Source: Pictodentalium vernedei
Lineage: Eukaryota; Mollusca; Scaphopoda; Dentaliida; Dentaliidae
Assembly: GCA_031216915.1 (NCBI GenBank)
Contig: CM062289.1
Location: 386,920,674-386,984,673 of the forward strand
DNA length: 64,000 nucleotides
Direction of reading: 5' to 3'
Each line of letters begins with the position of its first letter. Within the stretch, counting starts at the first letter, position 1. Below the pieces are notes generated by a model that saw only the letters and a program-made list of their open reading frames with translations, ran no database searches and was not told the origin of the DNA. A program made the position numbers and the translations under genes. Of the stretch, positions 1-11,045 are shown in pieces.

Positions 1-633
1 TTGGCGGAATGAGACATGATTCTCATATGTATGTACAAATAAATATTTATTCAACTGGTCGAGAGCAAGAATAGTTTTGGTGGTCTGAATTTGTTCATCA
101 AAAATTGTTTTATTACAAATTATTGGAGAGTGCTAACAGGCACTCTCCAATAATTTGTAATAGAACAAATTTGTATAAACAAACTATTATTTACGTTTGA
201 CTGAATATGAAACATGGGTAAGGAAAATTTTGGCTTTTGCACTGGTACACTCATTTTTTTTGAAAGCCTAATTGTGTCTTCTAGCACTCAAACAGTTCAG
301 AAAGTCCTTATTATTTTTTTTCTCCATTTTAGTTGTTTTATATTGATTTTGAGTAGTACGATCACTGTTTCAAAAAAACATATCAGTGAAATCACCCTGG
401 ATGCTCTACTATTTAATTTTAGACTCTCACAACTGGACCTTAGGCATCGGCAACCATTCCATCAGGAATAAAAAATAAAAATAAGATTTAAAGAACCGCC
501 CTCCATCATTTGTTTTAAAAAAAAAATGCCAGAGAATTAATTAGTTAATTTTGTTTGGCCTAAGCAGCTGATTTCCAAGTTTCTTTAAAATTCAGCTTAA
601 AAAAAGTCAGTAAAGGTATTTATTTAATTTCAG
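1..633. other. Non-coding; near-perfect palindrome at about 100-172
   Basis: AT-rich. Positions ~100-172 form a hairpin: ATTACAAATTATTGGAGAGT on one arm and its complement on the other, around a loop near 137 (TAACA). This is the shape of a short palindromic MITE or its core. The rest shows homopolymer runs only. No supported gene. Confidence 0.6.
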
Positions 634-702
634 TCACAAAAAACAACAGATCATTCAGCTTCTGGAATGAAAGTTTGTGCTATATCTGAGTGCAGAATAA
701 CT
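634..702 (+). CDS. Host gene exon 1 of the visible set
   Basis: Exon of 69 nt (23 codons) after a good acceptor (tttaatttcag) and before the strong donor gtaagt. Only one of the three frames is open; it begins SQKTTDH and ends CRIT. It starts and ends in phase 0, which fits the phase-0 start of the exon at 8265. It has no start codon at its head, so an upstream exon is expected. This is the least certain member of the chain because the link to the next exon crosses 7.6 kb. Confidence 0.5.
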
Positions 703-781
703 GTAAGTATTTATAACCAGGTATCTGTGAAAAACAAGATGAAACTGACCGCTTATATAAATCTCTACCAAACATAATTAA

Positions 782-995
782 TGGTTATATCCGGCCAGTG
801 CTTTTCACAAAAAATAACCATTCAAAGTGTGTGTGTGTGTGTCAATTTTTGCCTCCAAAACATAGCTTATCACCCCTGATTGGAATGAGTTCCCGTCAGG
901 AATAATAAGCTATGTTTAAAGGTAAAGAATGAAATATTTTCAGTCATTCAATTTGTACAAGTGTCATTTTCTATTCCTTGTAGGTAAAGGGTTAA
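782..995. mobile_element. TTAA-type palindromic MITE, one end truncated
   Basis: The right end (GGTAAAGGGTTAA, to 995) and the core (CAAAACATAGCTTAT...ATAAGCTATGTTT) match the family seen at 32172-32422. The left end lacks the CCCTTTACC terminus and starts in the CCGGCCAG subterminal block. A (GT)n run lies at 828-842. Confidence 0.65.
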
Positions 996-1854
996 CTATT
1001 AAGCATCATGATCCATTTTGAAATGGAAACAACATATTTTTGTATCTTTACTTCAGGAAATAGAGGTGGGTTTGTTAAAAAGGCCAATCCTATGTATACC
1101 TTACCTCAGATTTTTGCTGGGGTGGCTTTGTATCTCTTTACGGGACCCATTTGTCTAGCTGATCATACTCCTCTGTTACTCGTGCTCAGTGAATTTATAC
1201 TCATATATTTTCATATATTCATATATTTTCAGAGAACGTCTTACAAGCAGTTTCTGATATGGGCATATTCTTTTTTCAAAAACACTGCATCCTAAGTCAT
1301 ATAGTGGTTTAAGCTATGATAATATACTTCTGATAAAACTTCCCAATTTGCAAATGCATGATATTTTGTGTTTACATTTTTTTTATTTGCTGGGAGTGGT
1401 GGGTGGGGGTGCATGAAAGTAAATCTGGTTTGTGGCGTGGAGAAAAAAAAACTTATTGAAACACATTCTTACGTAGCGGCAAACTAATTGATAACTTCTT
1501 TGGACTGGCCAGAAAAAACCCTGATAAATATTCTTACATCATGCAAACCAATTGATCACTTCGTTGGAACAAGAGATAAGGTTTCAAATTCTGTGAGTCC
1601 AGTCTGGAGGTTTACTAATTTGTTTGTGTTGAGCTTGCTGAATGGAGGTTTTATTTTACACAATGCATCTTTAAGACAAGGGTGCACTGTGACATTGTCT
1701 TCTGATAAAGAAGTTGGGAGTTAGATCCTAACCAGTATGATGTGCATTGTGTACTTTTGTGAGCTAAAGCATACAGCACATTGATGGTACAACTGATGCT
1801 AAATCTTCTTGAACCAGGTTAGTATGATGAAGAGCATAACATTTCTTTGGTGTT

Positions 1855-2000
1855 GATATCCTAAGACAGAACACAATGAGGGTGGAGTATGGGGGACTGG
1901 AATCAACAACCCAAGGTGGGTTTTTTCCTGTATTTCACCTGTGCTGAAGAGCTTCAGCAAGGGTCATAAATGTCACTGAAAACTTGGGTATATTGATATA
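1855..2000. repeat. Half of a palindromic repeat shared with 2815-2980
   Basis: Sequence around 1865-1940 (GACAGAACACAATGAGGGTG and onward, through a CTGTATTTCAC segment) is repeated at 2818-2985, where it forms a full inverted pair. It is interpreted as a short non-autonomous element, here partial. Confidence 0.45.
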
Positions 2001-2072
2001 CACTCTGTACTCTGATTTGGCAAACCAATGTTTTCAGCTGCACAAATTTCTTACAATGCAACTGTGAATGTA

Positions 2073-2415
2073 TTTATTTATTGGGGTTTAATTTTGACAG
2101 GCAGGGTCACCTACTGTCGGACAGTTTTACGGGTGGAGGAAGCTGGAGTATTTGTAACAAGAGAGAACCAGCAAGCAACTCTCAGACTCCCTAACATACT
2201 AACTCCACACAAGCAGGGTTAGAATTGGTTGAAGACAAGTGCCCCACCGACATGTAGTATGCCTTAGTACACAGTGCCACCGTTCCCCCGCGTGGGCAAT
2301 GGGGATGAAGTGCCTTGCCCAAGGACACAACGCGGTTGCCGCAAGTGGGATTCGAACCAAGGTTCTCTCGGCTTGCAGTCTGCATCTGTACCCACAGAGC
2401 CAACGCGCTCCCCAG
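2073..2415 (-). mobile_element. tRNA-derived SINE with 11-bp target duplication
   Basis: Read on the minus strand it starts GGGAGCGCG, carries a tRNA-like A box region (TTGGCTCTGTGGGT) and B box (GGTTCGAATCC), then a conserved body, and ends in a TAAATAAATA tail. It is flanked by direct copies of CTGTGAATGTA at 2062-2072 and 2416-2426. The body is shared with copies at 38771, 54310, 56752 and 57450. It is not a functional tRNA gene. Confidence 0.88.
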
Positions 2416-2432
2416 CTGTGAATGTAATCAAC

Positions 2433-2490
2433 TATATCTTGTTTGACAGAGCTCAATAAGCTCTGTCAAACAAAATATAATTGATTCAAT
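2433..2490. repeat. TTTGACAGAGCTC palindrome
   Basis: ATATCTTGTTTGACAGAGCTC and its complement around a short loop. The same palindrome is at 10738-10800, 20757-20815, 38750-39190 (split by a SINE) and 47968-48022. Those at 10.7, 20.8 and 38.7 kb share wider flanks. Confidence 0.7.
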
Positions 2491-2817
2491 TTTTAGAGCC
2501 AGAAGTGGAGTATTGTATCAACAAAGTGATTTCTCTTACACTATTTCGTGTGTTAGGGGATAATTACCAATACCTGGTATTGGAGTTTTACAAGTAAATG
2601 GTGAGGTTTAATCAATTAATTATCAATACTGACATGATAAAACACTAGCTGCAAATTAAGGAGCAAAAACTGATATCATGGTTAAAAAAAAACATATGAA
2701 GGAAAAAAGATTCAAGCAACAGCTCTCCTACCTTTTTGATTAGACCAACAAGACCTGTGATGCAATCAGTGAACAGTTCTTTCAGTTTGTAATTCACCTG
2801 AAAAAGTGCAATAAAAA

Positions 2818-2990
2818 GGACAGACCACAATGAGAGTGGAGTATGGGGGACTGAAATCAAAATGCGAGGTGGAGTTTTTCCTGGGTTGAGTGCTGAATGT
2901 GCATGTGAAATACAGGAAAAACTCCACCAAGTTTTGTTGATTCCAGTCCCCTGTACTCTACCCATGTTGTGTTCTTGTATTTATATTATG
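2818..2990. repeat. Inverted-repeat element (MITE-like)
   Basis: GACTGAAATCA/TGATTCCAGTC and GAGTTTTTCCTG/CAGGAAAAACTC form arms around a centre near 2900. The ends resemble AGAACACAA. A related half copy lies at ~1865-1940. Confidence 0.5.
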
Positions 2991-3349
2991 ATTAAACTTG
3001 AATTAAGTGAATCAAGTTGATATTTTTAAAGAAAAATATCACCTTCGACGGTCTGATAACTTTCTTGCTTGACACTGTTTTGTGTCGACGCATTTCATTT
3101 ACGTCATAATCTCACTCAGCATTATGCATAATCCAGATTCCATGTGTAATGTATCTAGCGCATTATCCAATGTCTGTATTGTTTTGCATAATGCTGGACA
3201 GCACAGCAATCATGGTATCAATGTTCTTTCATGATGTAACCGACGAAGGTACCTGGCTGCTGATAGATTTGTTAATCCCCTTCGCCTCCTCAAATAGAAA
3301 ACAGTTGTAAAGACGTTATTAGCCCTCACAACCACAGATCAATATACAT

Positions 3350-4120
3350 GTCCAGTAAAACCTGTCTTGAGAGACCACTGTCTTGAGAGACCACCTGTCT
3401 TGAGAGACCACATCTACCAGGCACCGATTGGTTTTACTCTATAATGGACCTGTTATGGGAGACCACCTGTCTTGAGAGACCACCGGTCTTGAGAGATCAC
3501 TGTAACCTGGTACCAACTTGTATTTTTATGCCATAATGGACCTGTCTTGAGAGACCGCCCCTTTGAAGACTGAAACCATGACAAAAACTTTTTATCTGTT
3601 CTGGAATTGGAAAATCCATTGTGGTTATACTAATATAATTAAAAGTATTAAAAGCTCTTAATTGGGTTTCACTTGCTAACTCATTACAGATTGAGATGTT
3701 TTTATAAGACCCCTGTGAAAAGATTAGGATTATTGCTGAATAAAAAATTTCATACATACCTGAAATGTGACAGATAGGAATAAAAATAAATTTGTGTTGA
3801 AAATCTTTTTGTAACAAATTGAAATGGACTGTTATAAAAATTATAAAAATAAATTAGTGTTGAAAATCTTCAATGAAGATTTTCAACACTAATTTATTTT
3901 TATAATTTTTTATAACAGTCCATTTCAATTTGTTACAAAAACTTCATAAAAAAGAACAACTACAAAGTAATTACAAAAGTCCATTTTTCTCCATTTCTGA
4001 ATTTTGTGGTTGGTTATTCACTGACTTGAGAAAACCTGAAACCTGTTATGAGAGACCACCTGTCTTGAGAGACCACTTTTATGTGGCCCAATGGGCGGTC
4101 TCTCAAGAGAGGTTCTACTG
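3350..4120. mobile_element. MITE with CAGTARAACC termini and TCTTGAGAGACC minisatellite
   Basis: The left terminus near 3352 (CAGTAAAACCTGTCTTGAGA) is complementary to the right terminus ending near 4120 (TCTCAAGAGAGGTTCTACTG). Next to the left end, TGTCTTGAGAGACCAC recurs several times to ~3560. The centre, about 3805-3938, is an almost perfect 60-bp-armed palindrome around CTTCAATGAAG. It has the structure of a non-autonomous DNA transposon; the superfamily is not assigned. Confidence 0.65.
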
Positions 4121-5870
4121 TACTTTGAAAATTTAATCATGTTACTTTGAACTCTGCTATTTATAGATCACACTGAACAGAGTTATGAAGATATTTGTGT
4201 CTGAAATTTCTCCATGCTTCATATTATATGGGGTTTCATGACCCTCATGTTTTTGTGTTGAGACTAATTGTTGGGATAGTGTTATAAAAATCGAAATCAC
4301 AGGCCTGGAAATAAAGAGTTTATATCATAATTCATTAGCAGATTACGTTTTTTAACAAAGTGAAAAAATGTTGTGATGCCTTTCTACTTCTTTATTTTTA
4401 CTAAGCCAGTTACGTTGTTAATGTCTTAACAGGATTTCTGCAAAAATAAATAGCAATAACTTTAAATACACAATCTCGCTTTGGCAAGAGCACGCATTAG
4501 TTGTTGCTATTTATTTTGACGGAAATTCTGTTAAGATGTAAACAGCATGCCACTCTATTAATATGTGGATACAATGCACCACTTTTGAATCAAGTTTGTC
4601 CCAAAAGATTGTCAAGCCTGACTGGCAAAACATGTAGGATTAGAAATTTAATTTGTGTTGTATTATTTAGTTGTAAAGTGTAGTTTTCATATTTTAACAT
4701 TGAAGTGACCTCCCCCACAACCACCATGTAACCGAAACAATCGTAAACAGATTATTGTCTAGCCTGAAATCATTAGTCACTAGCCAGTATCTTGCTATTG
4801 CACGAAACCAGGTGAAAATATAAATTAAAGTTTCAAATATTTTGTTGGCCAGATATATTGCTTGCCACTACATATAGCAAATTTAACCCAGATTTAACTT
4901 GATCATAATTTTGTGAATGCTGAATTGAATGTATGTTTAAAAAACACACACAATATTACTTACATTGGGTTGAGTCTGTTTTAGTTCTTCCAGCTGATGA
5001 GCGAAAAGAAGAAGAAATGTTATTGACTTTTGTACTTTGGCCCCATTTGCAAACCACAAATTCTTGATAAAGTTCAGCTTATGTCATTATGACAAAACAT
5101 TTTCATGTCTACCAGTCTCAGGATTTTAAAGCCAGCATACAGTTTGAAAATTACAAACATCATTTTCATGAAAACACATTAATGTTTTTATGGTTCAAGG
5201 TCCCAGCCATAAGAAACAAAACACCCTTCACAGCCAAGACTTGCCTAGAAACAGCTGCAAAGGTTCTTATGATATAACTCAACAAGTTTATCCAGAGATA
5301 TCCAGAGACCACATGCAAGGCACCTGTTCTATTACAGTAAAAAGTTATCAGAGTTGCAATAAGGCCCATAGGGTTACCGGTAATTGATGCTCTGAGTTAC
5401 CAATACGGTCCAGGGAAACCAGGAAATTGCACTTCAGACAGGCAATATTGCAAGTTTCTTCAATGGGGCTGAACAGCAAGCTGACTTGGCTAGTCTGCAG
5501 TGTCCCCAAATTAGACCAGTCTAAAGATCTGAGAGAAAAAATAAATGTGCAGACTCAGATGAGGACTGAACAGGGTGGACGTTCTTTACAAAATTAAAAC
5601 ACATGCATGTATGTTTATTTACATCATAAGAGTAGTTACATTTATTTTAATTTTGTAGATCAGGGTAGAGACAGGGGGTGAAAATGAAGAATTTTTTTTT
5701 TTTAATTTGACTAGTCATATATAGATCCATATTTCAGGTCTGTTATTTTTGAAAATCACGAGAGTGACTAACACCCTCAGAAAAGTGTCAGGAGGGTGAC
5801 TGTCCCCATTGTATAACAGCAATTTCACTATGATGGGAAACCCTGTACCAAAGGCTTTTCTTTAACTCCT
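4121..5870. other. Intronic, no supported gene
   Basis: AT-rich, with no ORF beyond ~66 codons and no recognisable domain. The segment around 4430-4550 has short inverted matches (CAGGATTTCTGCAAAAATAAAT versus ATTTATTTTGACGGAAATTCTG) that suggest an old hairpin element. Nothing else is identified. Confidence 0.5.
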
Positions 5871-5871
5871 T

Positions 5872-6107
5872 GCATGCTGCTGGCGAATTTTCCTGCCGAG
5901 AGCAAGGAATAGTTGCCAGTGAAATAAATATAATTTGACCACTTTTATCCAAAGTCTCCCTTGCATATTGGATTACCTGTTTGACCAATGATTTTTGAGT
6001 TAAATTTATATGAATTTTTCATCATATCTAGTCATGACTGCTTCATAGCAGCCATGACTAGATGTGATGAAAAATATTTTTAAAATACTCAACGGGTTAA
6101 GAGTTAA
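5872..6107. mobile_element. TTAACTC-type palindromic MITE
   Basis: TTAA at both ends (5872-5875 and 6104-6107), with subterminal TTAACTCCTTGCATGCTGCT on the left and GGGTTAAGAGTTAA on the right. A central-right hairpin at 6015-6075 pairs TCATCATATCTAGTCATGAC with its complement. Related copies are at 38314-38504 and, degenerate, at ~55970-56215. Confidence 0.6.
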
Positions 6108-6199
6108 TAGCAACCATTCGGAGTTGATAATGTCAAAGTTATTTATCCTACTTTAACAAACTCTGTGATCTCGGAACAGTACTTTAACATACAATCAAG

Positions 6200-6357
6200 A
6201 GGTACTGTGGATAATAGACAAATTACCTTGGCAGTGGTTTCTAGGAACGTCTGAAGAGGTAGCCAAGACTTGGCAAGAAATCACTGCTAAGCTGCTGGAC
6301 TCAAAAAGTGTGGATTGTAGTAAAATTTAGGAAATTTCCCAGACCCTTAAGGGTTAA
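6200..6357. repeat. Right part of a TTAA element related to 19429-19680
   Basis: It ends CCCTTAAGGGTTAA (6344-6357) and contains a hairpin around GTGGTTTCTAGGAACG...AGAAATCACTGC. The terminus matches the complement of the left end at 19429 (TTAACCCTTAAGGGC). The left boundary is unclear. Confidence 0.4.
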
Positions 6358-6589
6358 ATAAGACTGTATGTTTCCATTAGATTTACTGTGGGAACATGTC
6401 TTTTACAATCTCTCAGATTATCTAGATTTTTTAGCTTAACTTGACAAAGTCCAGATAAGCTATTGCCATCGCACTTGCAGAAGTCTGTTGGTCTGTGAGT
6501 CTGTTCACATTTTCTTTGGCAGAGGCTACACCACGTAGATCTTGTCCGATTGTCCCGAAATTTCATATGTACAGTAGGTTCGAGGTCAT

Positions 6590-7600
6590 GTCTAGATGTG
6601 AACGCCCCCTTTTGTTTGCGATCGGTCGAGCGTGATGGCTGCGAGAACCCAAAACCCCAAAACCTTTAGCACAGTCTACAGGTCGTATTTATGAAGGGAT
6701 TTCATTGTAACTTGACAGGATGACTCTGTATAATGTCTAGACGAGAACGTCCCCTTTGGTCATGATCAGTCAACTATGATGGCTGCGAGAGCCGAAACCT
6801 GAAAACCTTTAGCACAGTCTACAGTTTGTCGTATTTATGAAGGGATTTCATTGTAACTTGGTAGGTTGACTTTATATAATATCTAGATGAGAACATCCCC
6901 TTTTGGTCATGATCGGTCAACCTTGACAGCTGCGAGAGCCCAAAAACCTTTAGCACAGTCTACAGGTTGTATTTATGAAGGGATTTCATTGTAACTTGGT
7001 AGGATGACTCCGTATAATGTCTAGATGGGAACGTCCCCTTTTAGTCGCGATCAGTTCACCATGATGGCTACTCAGACCCGAATCGCAGTAACCTTTACTA
7101 CAGTCTACAGCTCGTATTTATGAAGGGATTTTATTGTAACTTGGTAGGATGACTCTGTATAAAGTCTAGATGAGAATGTCCGTGATCGGTCAACCATGAC
7201 AGCCACACTGGCATGTGACCTAGATTTGTTTAGCACAGTCCACAGTTCATATTTATGAAGCAAATTCATTGTAACCTGGAAGGATAACTTGGTATGGTGT
7301 CTAGATGAGACTGTCGTATTTTGATCTCAATCGGTCAGCCATTACCGCCGCCTGGTCACTTGACCTAGATACCTTTAGCACGGCTTACAGGTTGTTTTTA
7401 TGAAAGGATTTCATTTTAACTTGGTAGGATAACTTGGTATGATATTTAGGTGAGACTCTCCTATTTTGGTCATGATCGGTCAACCATGACCTAGATTCCT
7501 TCAGCAAAGTCTACAAGTTATATTTATGAAGGGATTTCATTGTAACTTGATAGGATGACTCAATTTGGAACGATTTTACTGTAACTTGGTAACTTTGGTT
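6590..7600 (-). repeat. ~140-bp satellite array, about seven units
   Basis: The unit contains TTTATGAAGGGATTTCATTG, then TAACTTGGTAGGATGAC and CTAGATGAGAACGTCCCC, with unit starts near 6685, 6831, 6966, 7109, 7248, 7391 and 7519. It is the reverse complement of the array at 16640-18350 and is followed by unique sequence that is also inverted relative to 16430-16600. Confidence 0.85.
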
Positions 7601-7659
7601 GACATACGTGAACTGTTAGGGCCACATCAACCCAGGTCTTAATTCTTTTGTACAGTCTA

Positions 7660-7850
7660 CATTCAAGTTATTCTTATTGAAAACATAGCATGTGAGGAAC
7701 AGAAATTAACATATTCTCAATTATCACAATTCTTGTCTTATTTCATAATCCTTTCATAAACATTGAACATTATCCTTTTCATCAAACGCTACATACAGTC
7801 AAGTTAAGCTGCAGTGTCATTAACACTTTCATTTAGGTGGGCATATGCGG
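7660..7850 (-). repeat. Inverted copy of the 16430-16600 segment
   Basis: 7680-7800 (CAGAAATTAACATATTCTCA and onward to TATCCTTTTCATCAAAC) is complementary to 16480-16590. The match continues, with more changes, over AGTTAAGCTGCAGTGTCA, the complement of the end of the candidate exon at 16330-16459. It carries no intact ORF. Confidence 0.8.
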
Positions 7851-8264
7851 CTCTCTTAATATTTTCAAATCAGGTGGGCCAAAGAGGGTGATTGCTCAAA
7901 ATGACATAATGTTATTTAAGCTATTCCATGTCAGGTTCTTTTTTTTTTTTACAAAATAATGACAACACTCTTGTGAATCTATGCCTTTTCTGCTGAAATT
8001 CTGTTATGTGACACACTGTTTGAATGGCTTTTTGCAACCCTTTTCAATCAATAGTATGTTCTCTACAACATATCAGCTTTAGGGAATAACCTCAGATTGA
8101 GCTTCATATTGCAGCAGTAAATCCACCGATGACTTCCAAAAATTCTCATCATAAGGCATCATACCACTGTTATGTTCACCCAGTAAATATTATTTTACTT
8201 AGAGATGAAAGTGGTGTTTTGATATGAAAAATCATTGAAAATTATTTTACCTTTATTTTTGTAG

Positions 8265-8316
8265 AAAAGAATGGAACTCTTTCAAAAGGGTAGAAAATCT
8301 CAGACTGTAACAAGAG
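8265..8316 (+). CDS. Host gene exon 2
   Basis: Exon of 52 nt between acceptor tatttttgtag and donor gtgagt. The open frame reads KRMELFQKGRKSQTVTR and leaves one base (G), which completes a GCT alanine codon with the first two bases of the exon at 14827. The internal ATG (codon 3) could be the start if this is the first coding exon. The peptide is strongly basic. It lies between the two inverted satellite blocks at 6.6-7.8 and 16.4-18.4 kb. Confidence 0.65.
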
Positions 8317-8659
8317 GTGAGTTTCTTTTTTTCAGTTATCTTGTTTTATGCTATCCTGTGTGTCGCTCTTGGTTTTAAAAGTCTTCTTCTTTATACAGTG
8401 AGGATCCTGGGCACAGCGTGTAAAACAACAGATGTTTTACCAACTTTATATTGCTCTGAGCATGTTCAGTAAATTACTTAAATGTTAGGCTTAATTTGTG
8501 TTTGATACAACAGTAATCACTAGCAAAATGAAAGTGGGTTATAAAGGCTGAATTTTCAGTACCTTTAGCAACTGTTTCAATGAGAAAAATTGAGTGAATA
8601 TACAGATGCAGTGGAACCCTGTTAACAGTTTACCCAATGCAGACGAGAACCAAATTTAT

Positions 8660-10420
8660 TATGCCTACGACCTCCTAAGGATAAGTGAAGCCCTCCTCCA
8701 TCCATCCATCTGTCCATCCATGCGTCTGTCCATACAAACCTTTTGCATTGTAATTTCAAAGCCATCCATCAGATTTGGGTCTCCTTTGGTATTTTGACAT
8801 GGGGGAAACAGATATGCATAAGAAACGGGTTCTGTCCCATAACTTTTCCCAGAGTTATGGCCCTTTTTCACTCTTTTGACTTAGAAAATGTTTCTGTCTC
8901 ACAATACCTTTAAGGCAACTTCGAACATACCTACAGGTGGGAGGCAGTGGCCCATGCTTTGTGTAGCCCTTGTTATTATGTCTCCCCTTCCCAGAAGGGA
9001 GACATATTGTTTTAGTGCATCTTCTTCTTCTTCTTCTTCTTCTTCTTCTTCTTCTCATACTTTTGTCTTTTGGCCTACACCTTAGATACTTGGCATGTGG
9101 ATTTATCACCATGAGCCGGTGTGCAGTGTACCATAGTGACCTTCATGTGACCTTGACCTTTGACCTGAAGGTCAGATTTATGTGTTTTTTAAGGGAAACA
9201 TCACACAAACTTTGTCCGGGCCATAACTTTTTTGTCTTTTGACCTACACCTTAGATACTTGGCATGTGGATGTATCACCATGAACCGGTGTGCAGTATAC
9301 CATAGTGACCTTCATGTGATCTTGACCTTTGACCGGAAGGTCAGATTTATGTGCTTTTTTAAGGGAAACTGTCTGGACCAAAACTTGTTTGTCTTTTGAG
9401 CCAGGCCTTAGATATTTGGCACGTGGATGTATCACCATGAGCCGGTGTGTCAAATACCATTGTGACCTTCATGCGACCTTGACCTCAAGGTCAAATTTAT
9501 GTACTTCAAATAGGGAGTAATTGTCCAGACCAGAATTTTTTTGTTTTTTGACCTAGGACTTGGTTATTTGACATGTGGATGTGTCACCATGAGACCGCAT
9601 GTCGTCTACCTCGATGACCTTCATGTGACCTTGACCTCTGACCTTAAGGTCAAATTTATGTACTTCAAATAGGGAATAATTATCCAGACCAGAACTTTTT
9701 TGTTTTTTGACCTAGGACTTAGATATTTGACATGTGGATGTATCACAATTGGACAGCATGTCACATGTAATCATGACCTTCATTTGAGGTCAAGGTCACA
9801 TTTATGTACTTTAAATAGGGAGTAATTGTCCAGAGCAGATTTTTTTTTTTTTGGACATGTGGATGTGTCACCATGAAACCGCATGTCTGCTACCTTGATG
9901 AACTGCATGTGACCTTGACCTCTGACCTCAAGGTCAAATTTATGTACTTCAAATAGGAAATAATTGTCCAGATCAGAACTTTTTTGTTTTTTGACCTAGG
10001 ACTTAGAAGATTGACATGTGGATGTATCACAATGAGACCACATGTCATCATGACTTTCATGTGACCTTGACTTTTGACCTGAAGGTCAGATTTATGTGCT
10101 TTTTAAGGGAAACTTTGTCCGGGGCATAACGTTTTTGTCTTTTGACCTAGACCTTAGATATTTGGCATATGGCTGTATCAACATGTGGCACTGTGGCTAT
10201 GTAAACCATGGTGACCATCACATGATCTTGACCTTTGCCCCTCCCCCCCCTTCCCTCCAAGGTCAAGTTCAGGTATTTTATAAGGGATTATTAGTCAGAG
10301 TCATAACTTATTTCTCTTCTGAGCTGGACCTTAGATATTTGGTATGATTGTCAATATTATTCATGTGTATATAATTTGTAGTGCATTAAATAGAAAGGAA
10401 GGGGAGACATATGTTTTAGT
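8660..10420 (+). mobile_element. Tandem-repeat element with GTCTCCC hairpin ends and (CTT)n
   Basis: At 8978-9010 a hairpin (TGTCTCCCCTTCCCAGAAGGGAGACATA) is followed by TGTTTTAGTG and a (CTT)n run (9021-9055). Then come 8-9 units of 150-165 bp (9060-10350) built on TTAGATAYTTGGCATGTGGA, YATGTGACCTTGACCTTTGACC and AAGGTCAGATTTATG. The right edge (10396-10420) repeats GGGGAGACATATGTTTTAGTG. Upstream, 8690-8735 has (TCCA)n/(GTCC)n runs. It is probably one non-autonomous element; the class is inferred only by analogy with the HINE-like families here. Confidence 0.6.
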
Positions 10421-10439
10421 GTGCTAAAACAGTTTCTAG

Positions 10440-10629
10440 TTTTAATCATTTTTCCAAAAAATTTCAACAAAACCATGTTATCCCTTATTGGAAGAAGCTT
10501 CACAGGCTCGTCCCAGTGATGGAATCACAGGATATTGTTTTATTAAAACTTTTAAAAAAAAACATTTCCCACTGCTGAATTTTTATATTACGCAGGTGGA
10601 TGCAGCTGATTTGTTAGGTAAAGGGTTAA
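10440..10629. mobile_element. TTAA MITE, second subfamily
   Basis: The right end is TTAGGTAAAGGGTTAA (to 10629). The core resembles 56467-56704: AAATTTCAACAAAACCAT, a central inverted pair around CCCTTATTGGAAGAAGCTT, then ATTGTTTTATTAAA. The left end is degenerate. Confidence 0.55.
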
Positions 10630-10639
10630 CAGAACAGCC

Positions 10640-11045
10640 ATATTGCTGGTAAAAAAAATATTCAGTTAACAGGGATATTCAATAAACAGAAAATTGGGGG
10701 AGTTTCCTGTATTCTAGTAAGATGCTGAGCATTTATTCTAATATATCTAATTTGACAGACCTTATCGAGCTCTGTCAAACAAGATATAATAGATTAAATG
10801 CTTATATTGGATATACTGAGACCAAATAGGTCGATGAACATTGAAAATTCAGTGGCTGTTAGAATAATTCTTCAGTCAGTTACAAGATTTTTATTCAGTA
10901 AACCAGAGTTTACTATGTAACATATATGTAATTAACAGGTCACATTTGTACTGAAGGTATGGTAAATGATTTGGTATTTGAAAGTTATGTGCAGTTAACA
11001 TGGTTATTCAGTTTGGAGATATCCAGTTAAATGAGATCTGTGTGT
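10640..11045. repeat. Dispersed repeat with internal TTTGACAGA palindrome
   Basis: It begins near TATTCAGTTAACAGGGATAT, contains the palindrome at 10738-10800, and ends with GATATCCAGTTAAATGAG. Matching pieces (ACAAGATTTTTATTCAGT, TTTGTACTGAAGGTATGGTA) recur at 18850-19270, 20680-20945 and 38640-39230. It is a ~400-bp element, class unknown. Confidence 0.6.

Noticed and set aside
4965-5065. Possible host exon after gagtctgttttag
   Set aside because: A fair acceptor but no donor nearby and no phase-compatible link between exons 1 and 2.
8855-9242. ORFs with poly-Ser, poly-Leu or poly-Arg
   Set aside because: They are readings of the (CTT)n microsatellite at 9021-9055.
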